The translations under genes were made by a program, and so were the position numbers. From positions 18,255 to 82,254 of the forward strand of contig NZ_QWEV01000002.1 in NCBI RefSeq assembly GCF_003858395.1: a stretch of 64,000 nucleotides of DNA, in the 5' to 3' direction. Under the pieces are notes generated by a model. The model searched no databases. It saw only the letters and a list, made by a program, of their open reading frames with translations, and was not told the origin of the DNA. Shown here piece after piece: positions 44,449 to 54,769 of the stretch (the stretch's first letter is position 1; each line of letters opens with the position of its first letter). This DNA is from Acidipila sp. EB88. GTDB lineage: Bacteria; Acidobacteriota; Terriglobia; Terriglobales; Acidobacteriaceae.

Positions 44449-44457
44449 ACATGACCT

Positions 44458-44871
44458 ATGGCAGCGAAACAGGCGTACAACGTGGAACGGTTCTTTCAGG
44501 CTCTCGGCGATCAGACGCGGCTTCGGCTGCTGAACCTGATGGGCGACCAGGAGATCTGTGTCTGTTACTTCGTCGAAATCCTCGGCGGCCCTCAACCGAA
44601 GATTTCCCGGCATCTCGCATACCTCCGCAGCGCCGGAATAGTCTCGGCACGACGGGAAAGCAAGTGGATGCACTATCGCATCGTCATGCCGCCGCACATC
44701 GGTGCTGCTCAGATCCTGAAGCAGACTCTCGGCTGGTTAAAAGAAGAGAAGGCCATGCAGGCGGACAAGGCGAGGCTCACGAAAGCCTGCTGTTCGCCAT
44801 CGAAGTACGCCCTCCTCGAAGGCGCTCCGCTCCCGATAACCCTTGACGCTGCACTCTGTGAGGTTTGCTAG
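44458..44871 (+). CDS. arsR: ArsR-family arsenic-responsive repressor
   Basis: 137 residues. Winged-helix with [20 protein letters not shown], As(III) site [10 protein letters not shown] (two Cys on the alpha-3 region), recognition helix [20 protein letters not shown] and wing. C-terminus has CCSP and CEVC, extra metal-binding cysteines. Stop overlaps the acr3 start. Confidence 0.9.
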   Translation: MAAKQAYNVERFFQALGDQTRLRLLNLMGDQEICVCYFVEILGGPQPKISRHLAYLRSAGIVSARRESKWMHYRIVMPPHIGAAQILKQTLGWLKEEKAMQADKARLTKACCSPSKYALLEGAPLPITLDAALCEVC

Positions 44872-45992
44872 TGTCTTCCGCTCCCATCACTCAAGGGCGC
44901 GCCTGCGCTCCGGTTGCCCGCAAGAAGCTCTCGTTTCTCGACCGATTCCTTACGCTCTGGATCTTCCTGGGGATGGCCATCGGGGTGGCCATCGGCCACT
45001 TCGTCCCCTCGTCTGCAGGGTTCGTGAACCGCTTTCAGACTGGCACGACCAACATTCCGATTGCGATCGGGCTCATCATCATGATGTTCCCGCCGCTGGC
45101 CAAGGTTCGCTACGAGAAGCTGGGAGAGGTCTTCCGCAACAAGCGCGTCCTAGGCCTGTCGCTCGTGCAGAATTGGATCATCGGGCCGGTGCTCATGTTC
45201 CTCCTGGCCACCGTTTTCCTCAAAGGCGAGCCTGCCTATATGCGTGGTTTGATCCTGATCGGCATCGCCCGCTGCATCGCGATGGTTCTGGTTTGGAATG
45301 AACTTGCCGAAGGAGATACGGATTACGTCGCCGGACTTGTAGCCATCAACAGCGTCTTTCAGGTTCTCTTCTATAGCCTTTACGCCTGGGTCTTCCTGAC
45401 CGTTCTTCCGAAGTGGTTTGGCCTGGAGGGAAGTGTCGTTCCTATCGGGATCGGCCAGATTGCAAAGAGCGTGGGCCTCTACCTGGGAGTTCCGTTCGTT
45501 GCTGGCTTCATCACTCGGTACGTGCTGATCCAGGCGAAGGGTGAGGAGTGGTATCGAACCCGCTTCATCCCGCGCATCAGCCCTTTCACCCTGATCGCGT
45601 TGCTCTTCACGATCCTGGTCATGTTCTCGCTAAAAGGCGACCTCATCGTGCGACTGCCGCTTGACGTGGTTAAGATCGCGATCCCGCTCATCATTTACTT
45701 CCTCATCATGTTTCTGGTGAGCTTTTGGATGGGCAAAAAGCTCGGTGCCGACTACGCGCAGTCGGCCACGCTTTCTTTTACGGCAGCGGGCAACAATTTC
45801 GAATTGGCGATAGCCGTCGCGGTCGCCGTCTTTGGGTTGAACTCGGGGGAGGCCTTTGTCGGAGTGGTTGGCCCACTCATCGAGGTTCCGGCACTGATTG
45901 GCTTGGTCAACGTTGCGTTCTGGATGAGGCGGCGATACTTCAGTTCAGAACTGAAGGCGTTTCAGGTTCATCCTGTCGAAGATGCTCCATAG
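44871..45992 (+). CDS. acr3: ACR3-family arsenite efflux transporter
   Basis: About 373 residues from GTG at 44871, whose G is the last base of the arsR stop. Ten helices; conserved segments [39 protein letters not shown], catalytic Cys in [18 protein letters not shown], and [20 protein letters not shown] with GNNFE. Exports arsenite produced by ArsC. Confidence 0.93.
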   Translation: MSSAPITQGRACAPVARKKLSFLDRFLTLWIFLGMAIGVAIGHFVPSSAGFVNRFQTGTTNIPIAIGLIIMMFPPLAKVRYEKLGEVFRNKRVLGLSLVQNWIIGPVLMFLLATVFLKGEPAYMRGLILIGIARCIAMVLVWNELAEGDTDYVAGLVAINSVFQVLFYSLYAWVFLTVLPKWFGLEGSVVPIGIGQIAKSVGLYLGVPFVAGFITRYVLIQAKGEEWYRTRFIPRISPFTLIALLFTILVMFSLKGDLIVRLPLDVVKIAIPLIIYFLIMFLVSFWMGKKLGADYAQSATLSFTAAGNNFELAIAVAVAVFGLNSGEAFVGVVGPLIEVPALIGLVNVAFWMRRRYFSSELKAFQVHPVEDAP

Positions 45993-46294
45993 CCGCGTCT
46001 GATAATTATCCCCGCGATTCACTATACAGAATCCTGCTTATCGGACATAAATTCTTTATTATGAATAGTTTACGTCAGATGGTATCACGACATTTTGGGC
46101 GACATAGACAAAGGCCGTGGAAATGCCGGAGCCCTGCAAAGCCTGGAACGGTGAAACTGTCCCAGCCTTCGCAACGCTCCTTGGAAGAGGCCGGTACAGC
46201 CGGCCTCTTCCACATTCCCCCAGCCCTCGACGACGAACATCATGGATTTGATCCTAGATAGCTAGCTGAAAAGGTGGCCCACTAAATGAGCGGG
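45993..46294. other. Intergenic region with terminator-like hairpin
   Basis: About 300 bp between acr3 and the convergent gene at 46295. A perfect 12-bp stem (GGAAGAGGCCGG, 46183-46194; partner 46200-46211) with a 5-nt loop could end both transcripts; no T-run. Nothing else recognised. Confidence 0.5.
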
Positions 46295-47014
46295 CTACTG
46301 GACATCAGAAACTTGGTTGTTCACGAACACCACTTTCATATCCTTGTAGACGTACATCTGTTTCGCCCCGAGATCCACAATCTTCTCTGGATTGCCCAAG
46401 GACTGCTTCACCTGGGCCGGGCTCATGCCCAACTTGATGGTCTTGCTCTCGACGGCTGAGGCAGTGGCCGGGTCTGTAAGTACGGTGTCGATGGTCTTCT
46501 TCATATCCTCGGGCGTCATTGTGTCCAAACCTGGGAGCTTCACGTTCAATTCGGCTCTGTAGCGGGTTCCCCGTCCATCTCCTAGTGTTGCGACATCGAC
46601 CGTGAGCAAATCAAAGAGAACCGCATCGTGCCTCGGCAAGATTTGCATGACATAGACCTTCTCATTCGGAGCAAGGGTGCGCGAGTGGCTCGTGTTACCG
46701 CCAAAAGCGGCGGCAAAGCCGGTCGCTTGAGTGATTTGGCCGTTTGTGTAATTTGTCTCGATGATGGCGTTCTTGGTGTTTGCAACGTCGGCATAGATGC
46801 CGGGAAGCCGAACGGCGAAAATCGGTCCCGGCTCAGTGACGCGGGTGTAGTCGAAACCGGCTAGACCGTTCATTCCTACCCTGGTGAGTGGGTACATAGC
46901 TACGAGCTGGTCACGAAGCTCTCGTTTGGTTGGAGCGCAAAAGGCCGGGGCAGGAGCCATTGCACAGACAAGTGAAGCGGTGATGAGGACGCGGGCGGGG
47001 GGCAGGAAACGCAT
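46295..47014 (-). CDS. Secreted protein downstream of the relaxase, unknown function
   Basis: 239 residues, signal peptide (MRFLPPARVLITASLVCAMA). The N-terminal domain (RVGMNGLAGFDYTRVTEPGP) is of unknown type; the C-terminal 60 residues (IKLGMSPAQVKQSLGNPEKI, MYVYKDMKVVFVNNQV) resemble the SmpA/BamE-type fold. Same strand as and 17 bp after the relaxase. Confidence 0.65.
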   Translation of the reverse strand: MRFLPPARVLITASLVCAMAPAPAFCAPTKRELRDQLVAMYPLTRVGMNGLAGFDYTRVTEPGPIFAVRLPGIYADVANTKNAIIETNYTNGQITQATGFAAAFGGNTSHSRTLAPNEKVYVMQILPRHDAVLFDLLTVDVATLGDGRGTRYRAELNVKLPGLDTMTPEDMKKTIDTVLTDPATASAVESKTIKLGMSPAQVKQSLGNPEKIVDLGAKQMYVYKDMKVVFVNNQVSDVQ

Positions 47015-47031
47015 AGTTGAACCTTTCGGGG

Positions 47032-50000
47032 TTAGCGCCCACGGCTGTGGCGATGCTGGACAACTGAAGCCTGTTCCGGCGCGAGGGCGTGGGAAGGAGC
47101 TTCGCTTTGTTGCTGAGCTGGTGCGGGCATTGCAGTCTTCAGTTGTTCCGGCAGTGCAATGGTGGGAGCTACAGCGTTTGTCTGAGCTGATCCATCCGAC
47201 GTATAGACGCTTACCTCCCGCCCTGTGCGGGAGAGGGAAATGGACTCGGATGTAGTTTGGAACGATCCGTCCTGGCTGATAAGAACTCTGTCTGGAGCAC
47301 CCGTCTTGAGGCTGTCAACGGCATAGCCATGTTCGATGTGCTTCGCTTGTTCTTTGGTCAGTTGCACGCTTTCGCCCTTGTCGAGACGTACTTCTAGGGT
47401 ATCTCCGATGGCGGTGACGGTGCCGAAGTCGCCTTTTCGGATGCCCTGGGAGGAGTTAGGTTCGGTTATGCGGACTCGATCACCCTGGGCGAATTCCTGG
47501 TGTTCCTCGCGGTAGACCCTGCTCTGGGCCGTCATGGTCCTGGTGAGGTGAGGGCTGTAGATCACCTCGTCGCCGTTCGACGTCTGAACGGTGAGCTTGT
47601 TGTTTCTCGGGTCGGTCGAGATGACGACGGCGGCGCTGTCTTTTGGAATCCCTTCAAGGTTGGGGCTTCCTTGCCGGTATTGGATGATGTCGCCTTGGGC
47701 ATACTGTGCGGCCAGCTTGGGATTCGCCAACTCCTTCTCGACGTGAACGGGCAGGACCTTACTATCCGGCGCGACGATCCCCAACGCCTGGAGGTCGGCG
47801 CGGATGAGTTGATTCAGCTCGCGGCGCTCGGCGGGGTTTTTAGCGATGACGACGCTGTTGGAAGGATGCTCTGCGTAAGCAAGGGCAACCGCCGCAAGGC
47901 GGTGGTTCGGGTCGGCATACTCTTGGACCTGGACGACGCCGTGTTTCTGCGGAGCTGGGTCGGGGGAACTCTGTCGAAAGTCCACGGCTGATGTCTTGCT
48001 GACATCGGTTGCCAGCCGAGCTCCAAGGCCGTCCGCGTCGTTGGTGTAGATCCTTGCGTCATGTTCCGCACGCGAGACCGCGACATAGGCGAGCCGGGTG
48101 TTGATCAGAGACCGGGCCGAATCGGTGTCGATGTTGGCGATAACGCGGCCCTCGGTGAGTCCTTGCGAGACGTGGGAGGTAACGGCATAGCCGTGGTCGA
48201 AGTGCCTCATTTTGGCCGGGTCGAACTGGACAATGCGCTCGGTCTTGCCGTCCATCTGGACGGTAACCTGTCCGGTTCCGAGCTTGGTGATGGTGCCTAG
48301 ATCTCGGTTGCTGACGCCTAAATCCTTGTCCTTGGCGGTGAACTGAATCCGATCGCCGGTCGCAAACTGCTTATCCGTCTCGATGTAGGCGTTCACACCT
48401 TTCAGGCGCTTGGGGTCGTAGGTGATGGCCTTGCCGCCGTCCTGCTGGACGGTTACGGTATTGTTCCTGGCATCTGAGGAAAGCACAACGGCGGTGCTGT
48501 TCTGAGGTATGCCCTGGGCCTTGCTGCCCTTCTCGTATTTGAGGATGTCGCCTGCTTTGTACCGTGCCGCCCACTCTCGATCCGCGCCGGTCATATCGGA
48601 ACGGTGAGCCAGAACAGAGAACGTCTTTTGCTCCGTTCCCAGCTTTCCGGCCTCCTGCAATTCGACCCTGACAGCATGATTGATCTGCTGGCGGCTGCGG
48701 TTGTCGGGGGACACGATGATGGTCCGCTCCGGGTTCGCGGCGTAGTCCCTGGCAATGGCGGCGATGCGCTCGATGGGGTCTGCAACCTGTGTAATCCGGC
48801 CCTGCTGGGCGAGCATCTCGATGCCCTTCTCGGTCTCTCCTTTGGCGAGATGGTTAACGGCTTCCAGTAATGCGGGGTTCTTGCGCTGGCGCACAATCTG
48901 GTCCAGCTGCGAGGTCCGCATCCCCGCCTCCTGCATCTGCTGGAAGGGTCGGCCCGCGTCCACGCCCTGATGCTGGGCGGTGTCTCCAATCACCAGAACG
49001 CGGTCCTCGGGCTTGATCTTTTCGAGGAAGGCCCGCATCTGTCTGGTGCTGGCAAGGCTGGACTCGTCCAGCATGTAGAGATGTGGGCTGGTAATTGTGG
49101 CGCTCGGGTGGTTCTTGCCTCGGGCAAGGAAACTTTGCAGCGTCGTGGCTTCGATTCCTTCCTCTCGAAGCTGTCCGGCTGCGCGGGACGTGGGCGCGAA
49201 ACCTTCGACCTTGTAGCCGTTGGTTTCAGCGCCTTCACGAATGCTGGCAAGTACCGTTGTCTTGCCGGTTCCTGCGAGTCCCTGCACACCGTGGATGCGG
49301 TCGGGGGACGTAAGGACATCGGCGATGACGCCCCTTTGGGCTTCATTTAGAAACTTGCGTGTTCCGGCCTGAGCTGCGGCCTGCTCCTGGTTCATGATCG
49401 GCTCGACTGTGTTCTGTCCTGCCATCACATAACGCACGTTCGCCCGCTCGTTGGCGATGGTCTCCGGTGTTGTGAAGCTGCGGCCTGTGGCGTGTTTTTC
49501 ACTCTTGAGCTGCCGGAAATCTCCCTCTTTGTGGCGGCTGTCGAACTCGGCTCTGACGTGGGCGAAGGTGGTTTCCCCCATGCCCCGGCGAAGCGCATCC
49601 CGCATCAGGGTCCGCTCGTCGATGACGGCCTCCCGCTCGAAATTGCTACTCCGTGCGTAGGTAACGGCTTCTTTTGCCCTGGCTTCCTGCTCGGGTGCCC
49701 GGTTTTGTGTCTGGGGTCGCTGTCGAGCCTGGGCCACGATTGTTTCCGGCTGGTTGCCGAACGATACGGCCATGGTCCGATGGGCCTCTAAAACCTGCTC
49801 GGGGGAGAGAATGACTTTCTTGTCGCGGGTTGCGTGGGCGGCAATCTGGGACGCTTCCGCTCCGGTGTAGCCGGTCTTCGCAAGATGCTCTTTGATCTGC
49901 TGGGACCGGGGGCTGGAAGCGTCTAAATAGTCCTGAGAGTAGCCCTTGATTTCGGGCGCTCCACTCTTTCCCGCCTCGATGTCATACCCCAGGTCGCGAA

Positions 50001-50661
50001 GCTTGTACGTGAGCACCGATTGATACACGGCGGTCGCATAGTTCTGGGTGTCGAACATGCCCCGTTCCTGAAGGGCGCGGGTTGTACCGTCCTCCCGCTC
50101 GGTCACATTCATGATGAAGACGTGGGTATGGAGTTGGGGAGCCGCGTAACCTTCGACGGGGCGGGCGGTGTCGTGCTCGAACTTTGCAGCAATGAATTTG
50201 CCAGTGGTTTCGGCTGGGTTGTTACCGCCAATCCTGGCCTGGGTATAGCGCTCCAGCTCGGCGACGGCGGCGGTCACGGCGGTCGCGTGTGCCTCCCGGA
50301 CTCGTTCGTCGCCGCCCACTAAAGCTGTAAGGGACACCGATTTGGGCGCCGAAAAAGTGGCGTCCCAACCTGCACGATGCTCGACCGCGCTGGTGGTCGA
50401 TCCGTCTGGATTTTTGTAGTCCTGGGCGGTCCGATGCTTCACCATCTGCTCGCCGGTTTCGGGATGCTGGCCTTCCGTCAGACGCGTGAAATGCTCGGGA
50501 TTGACTGCACCGGCGAGGCCCATTTCCGATGCGAGCTGGCCTTGCCATTCGCCCGCTACCGCGCCGTCTTGTTTGTAATAGCTCTGGGTGCTGGAGGTGA
50601 ACTCCATGTGGTGATAGGTCTGTGCCTGGCCTGAATTGAGGGCCTTGGAAATAGTGAGCAT
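47032..50661 (-). CDS. MobF-family conjugative relaxase/helicase (TrwC/TraI-like)
   Basis: 1209 residues. N-terminal relaxase domain with Tyr residues near 16 and 28-29, DATFSAPKSVSLTALVGGDE, and the HUH histidines H163 and H178/H180 in PQLHTHVFIMN. C-terminal RecD-like helicase: GVQGLAGTGKTTVLASIREG (Walker A), YMLDESSLAST, VIGDTAQHQGVDAGRPF, and HGYAVTSHVSQGLT. An additional repeat of the last SH3-like domain occurs twice (QFATGDRIQFTAK and EFAQGDRVRITEP). Nicks oriT and unwinds the transferred strand. Last of the transfer operon of MobC-like protein, T4CP and relaxase. Confidence 0.93.
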   Translation of the reverse strand: MLTISKALNSGQAQTYHHMEFTSSTQSYYKQDGAVAGEWQGQLASEMGLAGAVNPEHFTRLTEGQHPETGEQMVKHRTAQDYKNPDGSTTSAVEHRAGWDATFSAPKSVSLTALVGGDERVREAHATAVTAAVAELERYTQARIGGNNPAETTGKFIAAKFEHDTARPVEGYAAPQLHTHVFIMNVTEREDGTTRALQERGMFDTQNYATAVYQSVLTYKLRDLGYDIEAGKSGAPEIKGYSQDYLDASSPRSQQIKEHLAKTGYTGAEASQIAAHATRDKKVILSPEQVLEAHRTMAVSFGNQPETIVAQARQRPQTQNRAPEQEARAKEAVTYARSSNFEREAVIDERTLMRDALRRGMGETTFAHVRAEFDSRHKEGDFRQLKSEKHATGRSFTTPETIANERANVRYVMAGQNTVEPIMNQEQAAAQAGTRKFLNEAQRGVIADVLTSPDRIHGVQGLAGTGKTTVLASIREGAETNGYKVEGFAPTSRAAGQLREEGIEATTLQSFLARGKNHPSATITSPHLYMLDESSLASTRQMRAFLEKIKPEDRVLVIGDTAQHQGVDAGRPFQQMQEAGMRTSQLDQIVRQRKNPALLEAVNHLAKGETEKGIEMLAQQGRITQVADPIERIAAIARDYAANPERTIIVSPDNRSRQQINHAVRVELQEAGKLGTEQKTFSVLAHRSDMTGADREWAARYKAGDILKYEKGSKAQGIPQNSTAVVLSSDARNNTVTVQQDGGKAITYDPKRLKGVNAYIETDKQFATGDRIQFTAKDKDLGVSNRDLGTITKLGTGQVTVQMDGKTERIVQFDPAKMRHFDHGYAVTSHVSQGLTEGRVIANIDTDSARSLINTRLAYVAVSRAEHDARIYTNDADGLGARLATDVSKTSAVDFRQSSPDPAPQKHGVVQVQEYADPNHRLAAVALAYAEHPSNSVVIAKNPAERRELNQLIRADLQALGIVAPDSKVLPVHVEKELANPKLAAQYAQGDIIQYRQGSPNLEGIPKDSAAVVISTDPRNNKLTVQTSNGDEVIYSPHLTRTMTAQSRVYREEHQEFAQGDRVRITEPNSSQGIRKGDFGTVTAIGDTLEVRLDKGESVQLTKEQAKHIEHGYAVDSLKTGAPDRVLISQDGSFQTTSESISLSRTGREVSVYTSDGSAQTNAVAPTIALPEQLKTAMPAPAQQQSEAPSHALAPEQASVVQHRHSRGR

Positions 50662-50679
50662 GGAGTCCTCCTTCCTGGT

Positions 50680-52754
50680 CTATAGATCGCTACTGGGATG
50701 GGTGGCTGTGACCATCTCTGGCGGTCCAAAGGCGGGCACGTTCTCGGGTAGGGGCATTGGACTGACGGTCGGCTCCGTCGTGACTGGCGGGGCTTTCTTC
50801 TTCGCTGCTGGCGTGGCGCTCGGGGGTTCCGTGACGGCTTCGGTCGCCTTGGAGGGCGCGATCGCTACCTGCAGAGCGGCGGCGGCCGGCACGGGCGACG
50901 GTTCTGGTTTTGGCTTCGCAGGGGCGAGAGGATTTAGCCACATATCGCCTTCTGGAATGTCACGGGCGACGAAAGACGGCGCGATAAGGGGCCGGTCCAT
51001 GTGGGGGAAGCTGAACCGTGTGACGTTGTTTCCCAGCTTTAGAAAAGCATGGAGGTCTTCAAGTCCAGCAATCTCCGAACTCATGACCAATGGCTCGATC
51101 TGCCGGTCCATGGTGAAGCTCTTGCCTGCCCGCTTGCCGTCCGCGACGGTCTCCCGAACGCGCTCAATCTCGATGTCTCCGATTAGCTCGGAAGCCCACT
51201 TTGCGGCCTTTGGCTCGGCGGTCTTGAGAACGAACTTGGAAGCCGGTTGGGACAACATCACCTCCGCAAGATGGCCGTAGATCACCTCTAGCTGGGCCTT
51301 GCCCTGGTAGCCGAAGATGATGGGGTTGTCGCTCTTGCGGCCTTTGGTCAATGCGGCGTGGAACTGCGGCAACTTCTGTAAGGTGGCGAGCTCGTCAAGG
51401 ACAAACCATGCCCGTTTCTGTCCTGGCTGGGGCAGCGTGAGCAAGCGAAGAATGAGCAAGTCGATCCAAAGCGATTGGAGCGGGCGAAGCGCTTCCTGCT
51501 CGGCCTCGGTGCCGGTGAGGAAGATCCATCCTTCCCGTTTTTCGGACCACGCCGTAGCGCTCCACTCCTTACCGTGGGCCTGCTCCTTGGTGGGCAGGAG
51601 TCGCAAGCTGTCGGCTATGAGACCCAGGGAACCGAGTACGCCTTGTCGCTGATCGGGAGCGTCTTTCGAGATAAACGCCTCCAGCTCCGTACCCTCTACG
51701 CGGCGGTCGATTTCGTCCGGGTTCGACATCCACGAAACCAAGTCCTGAGACGAAGGACGGTACTTCATCAGGTGAGCGAATATCTTTTGCGGGGTCTCGG
51801 TAAAGAACTCACCGGGCTTGCCGTCCGCTGGCTGGTACAGGGACGCGGCGATGGTGCGAGCCTCTGCCGGGGTACGCAACTCGGACGATGGCGACCAATA
51901 AAAGGAACGAGCGTCTAGGGGATTCAGAATCACATCGTTCCGGTCTTCACGGTAGAAACGCTGGATGTACTCGCCTGCCGGGTCGTACACAATGGCCGAT
52001 TCCCCGCGGTCTTCAATCTGTCCAAGCATCTGAATTAGTAGGGTCGTTTTCCCTACGCCGGTATCGCCCATCACCTGAACATGCTTGGCTTCCGAACGCA
52101 GCGGAAGACGGATGATGACGCCTCTTTCATCGGTCCGAATCCCCAGCCCCTCCCCTTTCAGAATGGCGTTGAATTGCTTGGGGCCGACATCACCGGCCCG
52201 CGTAGCAGCCGCCCGTATTTCATTTTCTTGCCCCGTTTGAAGTCCAGCGGCACAGCGAAGCACAGAAGAAAGATCACCACCATTGCCGCCTCCCCGACGG
52301 CTAGACCGTAGGCGCTGAGAACATCGTCACCTCCGAAGATCGCGGCCTTGAACCATCCATAAAGGGCGTCGTCTGACATCTTGCGTTCCGGGGCGCGAAC
52401 AAAGGTCGTGTAGCCTTCGGCTGTTGCCGCAGGCGACAACTGGACGTTCAGCTCCTTCCCGTTTGGAAGGATTGTCGAGCCTGGAACAAAGTCCTGGTGC
52501 TGTGCCACCCGGGGCGCTTTCTTCCCGCCTTGGAGAAAAATCAGACGGAAGGAACTGTGCATCTTGAACTGCGCCCCGGCTGCGCTTTTGAGGAAGTCGC
52601 CGGTGTATTCACGGGCGAGGAATGGCTTTGTAAAGTACATCCCGAGAAGCAAACACATGACGATTGGCACGGAAAGAATCATCGTGCCGATGGTGTAGAC
52701 CGGCACTTGCGGAGGCCAGATAACCGTCTCTTTACGTCCCCATTGGCTTGCCAT
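50680..52754 (-). pseudogene. Type IV coupling protein (TrwB/TraD/VirD4-like), single-base frameshift
   Basis: The N-terminal frame (start 52754) has two helices (GTMILSVPIVMCLLLGMYFT and VGEAAMVVIFLLCFAVPLDF) and ends LLRGPVMSAP. The C-terminal frame continues VGPKQFNAILKGEGLGI, Walker A MGDTGVGKTTLLIQM, Walker B WFVLDELATLQKLPQF, and a Pro/Ala-rich tail of 90 residues. Adding one G near 52188 joins ATG-GTC-GGC-CCC, giving about 691 residues. A coupling protein is essential for transfer; I favour a consensus error. Confidence 0.87.
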
Positions 52755-52757
52755 TGT

Positions 52758-53153
52758 CTAACGCTCCTTCGGTTCGGCGGCTGCGTATTGTTCCATCACA
52801 TCCGTTGCTGCTTTGTGTTTCGTTGTCCGCACGGTTGTGAGCACGCCGCTGAACTCTTCGGCGGTCATTACCTTCCCGCAGGCGAGGGGTTTCAGCACGA
52901 GATTCAAGAGCATCCGCGTGGCTACAATCTCGGTAAATAGTGCGTCTCCGCGAGAGTTGCGAGCCTCACGTAGAAGCACCTCCCGCGCCCATTCTCCGAA
53001 CAGCTTTCCCTGGTCGTTAGCCGCGCGATCAACCTCTGCCATTTCGGTTTGCGTAAACCGCACTCCAGTCATCTTGTTGCGTGTTGGCCGCCCTTTACGG
53101 CGGTCTAAACGATCCTCTAAGGACAGTGCCGGTGCTGCATCAATAGCTTCCAT
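52758..53153 (-). CDS. MobC/TrwA-like relaxosome accessory protein
   Basis: 131 residues. RHH-type DNA-binding segment (TGVRFTQTEMAEVDRAANDQ, LFGEWAREVLLREAR) with a basic N-terminus (RLDRRKGRPTRNK); C-terminal part helical. Typical of the small mobilisation proteins beside oriT. Starts next to the candidate oriT and is followed 3 bp later by the coupling-protein gene. Confidence 0.8.
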   Translation of the reverse strand: MEAIDAAPALSLEDRLDRRKGRPTRNKMTGVRFTQTEMAEVDRAANDQGKLFGEWAREVLLREARNSRGDALFTEIVATRMLLNLVLKPLACGKVMTAEEFSGVLTTVRTTKHKAATDVMEQYAAAEPKER

Positions 53154-53447
53154 TTGCCCTCCTCAACGCTGTTTGCATATGTTTTCGCTCCGAAAACGTA
53201 TGCAAACGATGTGCGGCTAAGTGGTTGTCGCTCAACGCGATAACATACGTTTTCGTTTTAGCTTGAAACTCAACCCTGGAAGGGATGGAGTGTCATCTTC
53301 TCCATGTGCGAAGCGCATGCCGTTGCTGTTGCTCTTGTCGTTGCTGCTGCATCTGCTGCTGTTCTTGCCGCTGATTTTGCTATTGCCGTTCCGTGACGCC
53401 GTGCGTCACTTCCTGCGAAGGGCGCCAGCCCCTCGCAGGAATGCACT
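53154..53447. other. oriT: Candidate origin of transfer (oriT)
   Basis: Non-coding, directly upstream of the relaxosome genes. Near-perfect 17-bp inverted repeat GTTTGCATATGTTTTCG (53171-53187) / CGAAAACGTATGCAAAC (53191-53207) with a 3-nt loop; a third half-site CATACGTTTTCG at 53244-53255; smaller hairpins GTGACG/CGTCAC at 53393-53409 and a 12-bp arm pair at 53412-53439. The part 53290-53390 is a CAG-type low-complexity run. The nic site is not identified. Confidence 0.6.
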
Positions 53448-53732
53448 TCAGCCTGCAGCTACGTGGTTGGCTGGCTTCGGCCCACGCCGCGCTCCTGTGG
53501 GCATCGTGGCGGGCCTCTTGATCCGCAGCTGCGAGGTGATCTTTGGGTCGGTCGAGCGGAACTTCTGGAAGTCGGAATCCTTGCCAAAGGTGTATTCAAG
53601 TGCCTTGTTAACCACCTCATCTGGAAGGCATTTGACGAAGGCTGCATACTGGTCAACCTGGATTGCGGTTGACTCTTCAAGTGAGCAGGTGATGGTGACT
53701 TTGCGGACTTGCTTGATGTCGAGCAGGGGCAT
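53448..53732 (-). CDS. Conserved-looking 94-residue protein in the transfer operon
   Basis: MPLLDIKQVRKVTITCSLEE, then AIQVDQYAAFVKCLPDEVVN, TFGKDSDFQKFR. It looks like a small DNA-binding or RHH-related protein. Lies 24 bp after the VirB11-like gene on the same strand and before the oriT. No named family. Confidence 0.65.
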   Translation of the reverse strand: MPLLDIKQVRKVTITCSLEESTAIQVDQYAAFVKCLPDEVVNKALEYTFGKDSDFQKFRSTDPKITSQLRIKRPATMPTGARRGPKPANHVAAG

Positions 53733-53755
53733 TCTGTGTTCCTCCGGGCTTCTGG

Positions 53756-54769
53756 TTATGCTGCGTGGGTGGGGTTCGTGGTCGCTTCGGTGGCGTCGTC
53801 AGCGCGGAAAAGGTCTTCTGTCTCGAAGCTCTGGGTGGCAAAGTCGTAGCCGTTGACGGCGATAAGCTCTCGTACCCGTCGCCTGCCACTCGGTAGGCGT
53901 TCGCAGTACAGAACGAAGTCAATTGCATCGGCTGTTTCCGAGCGGATAAAGCTGTGATTGATATTCGGGCGTGCGCTTAGGGCAAGGTTCGACAATCTGC
54001 TCAATGCATCCCACGCTGATTTCGCGTGCAGAGTGGTGAGCGTTCCGCCGTGTCCTGTGTTCATTGCCTGCAACAAATCGTTGGCGCACTCGTCGCGTAT
54101 TTCGCCGAAGATAATGCGGTCGGGCCGGTGTCGCAGTGCAGCCGCCAACAACGCACTCGGCAGGATCGCAACCTGGCCGGGAATTGCGTCAACGGCTTCC
54201 CAGCGGAGGGCATTCGGCTGAAGCACTCTAAGCTCTGCAACCTGCTCAATCACGATCAGCCGGTCAGTCACAGGAACGTGGTCGAGAATGGCTTTCATCA
54301 GCGTTGTTTTGCCTGAGCCTGTACCGCCAGCGATGATGCCGTTCTTCTTCTGCATAAGGAACTGGACAACTCTGTCCCGCGCCTCCCTAGGGAGGCTTCC
54401 CATTTCTATGAGTTGGTCGGTCGTAAACCACTGGTTGAATTTGCGGATAGTGAGTGATGGACCGCCGATTGCGGAAGGTGCTCCAACCACCGCCACACGT
54501 GAGCCATCCGGCATCCGGGTATTGAGTATGGGGTTCTGATTCGTGAGATCTTGCCCCATCAGTCTCGCTACGCGCCTGATGCCTGCCTCAAGTCGCTCAA
54601 TATCGAACGCATCCGTTACCGGAATGTGCTCGATCACACCGCCCCGGTCGGCATAGACACCAGTCGTTCCGTTCACCATCAAATCGCTGATAGTCGGGTC
54701 AAGAATTAACGCCTGAAGGTCGTCCGAAAAGAACGGTAGAACCTTCTCCCATCCGCTTTCAACGCTCAC
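53756..54769 (-). CDS. virB11: VirB11/TrbB-type secretion ATPase
   Basis: 337 residues. Walker A GGTGSGKTTLMKAIL, Asp box IVIEQVAELRVL, Walker B RPDRIIFGEIRDECANDLLQ, His box NTGHGGTLTTLHAKSA. N-terminal domain SDLMVNGTTGVYADRGGVIE. A hexameric ATPase of the type IV secretion system. Its start overlaps the VirB8-like stop. Confidence 0.93.
   Translation of the reverse strand: MSVESGWEKVLPFFSDDLQALILDPTISDLMVNGTTGVYADRGGVIEHIPVTDAFDIERLEAGIRRVARLMGQDLTNQNPILNTRMPDGSRVAVVGAPSAIGGPSLTIRKFNQWFTTDQLIEMGSLPREARDRVVQFLMQKKNGIIAGGTGSGKTTLMKAILDHVPVTDRLIVIEQVAELRVLQPNALRWEAVDAIPGQVAILPSALLAAALRHRPDRIIFGEIRDECANDLLQAMNTGHGGTLTTLHAKSAWDALSRLSNLALSARPNINHSFIRSETADAIDFVLYCERLPSGRRRVRELIAVNGYDFATQSFETEDLFRADDATEATTNPTHAA

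Noticed and set aside
50670..50690. GGTCTATAG resembling the R388-type nic site
   Set aside because: It lies at the coupling-protein stop codon without flanking inverted repeats; the 53.2-kb region is a better oriT.
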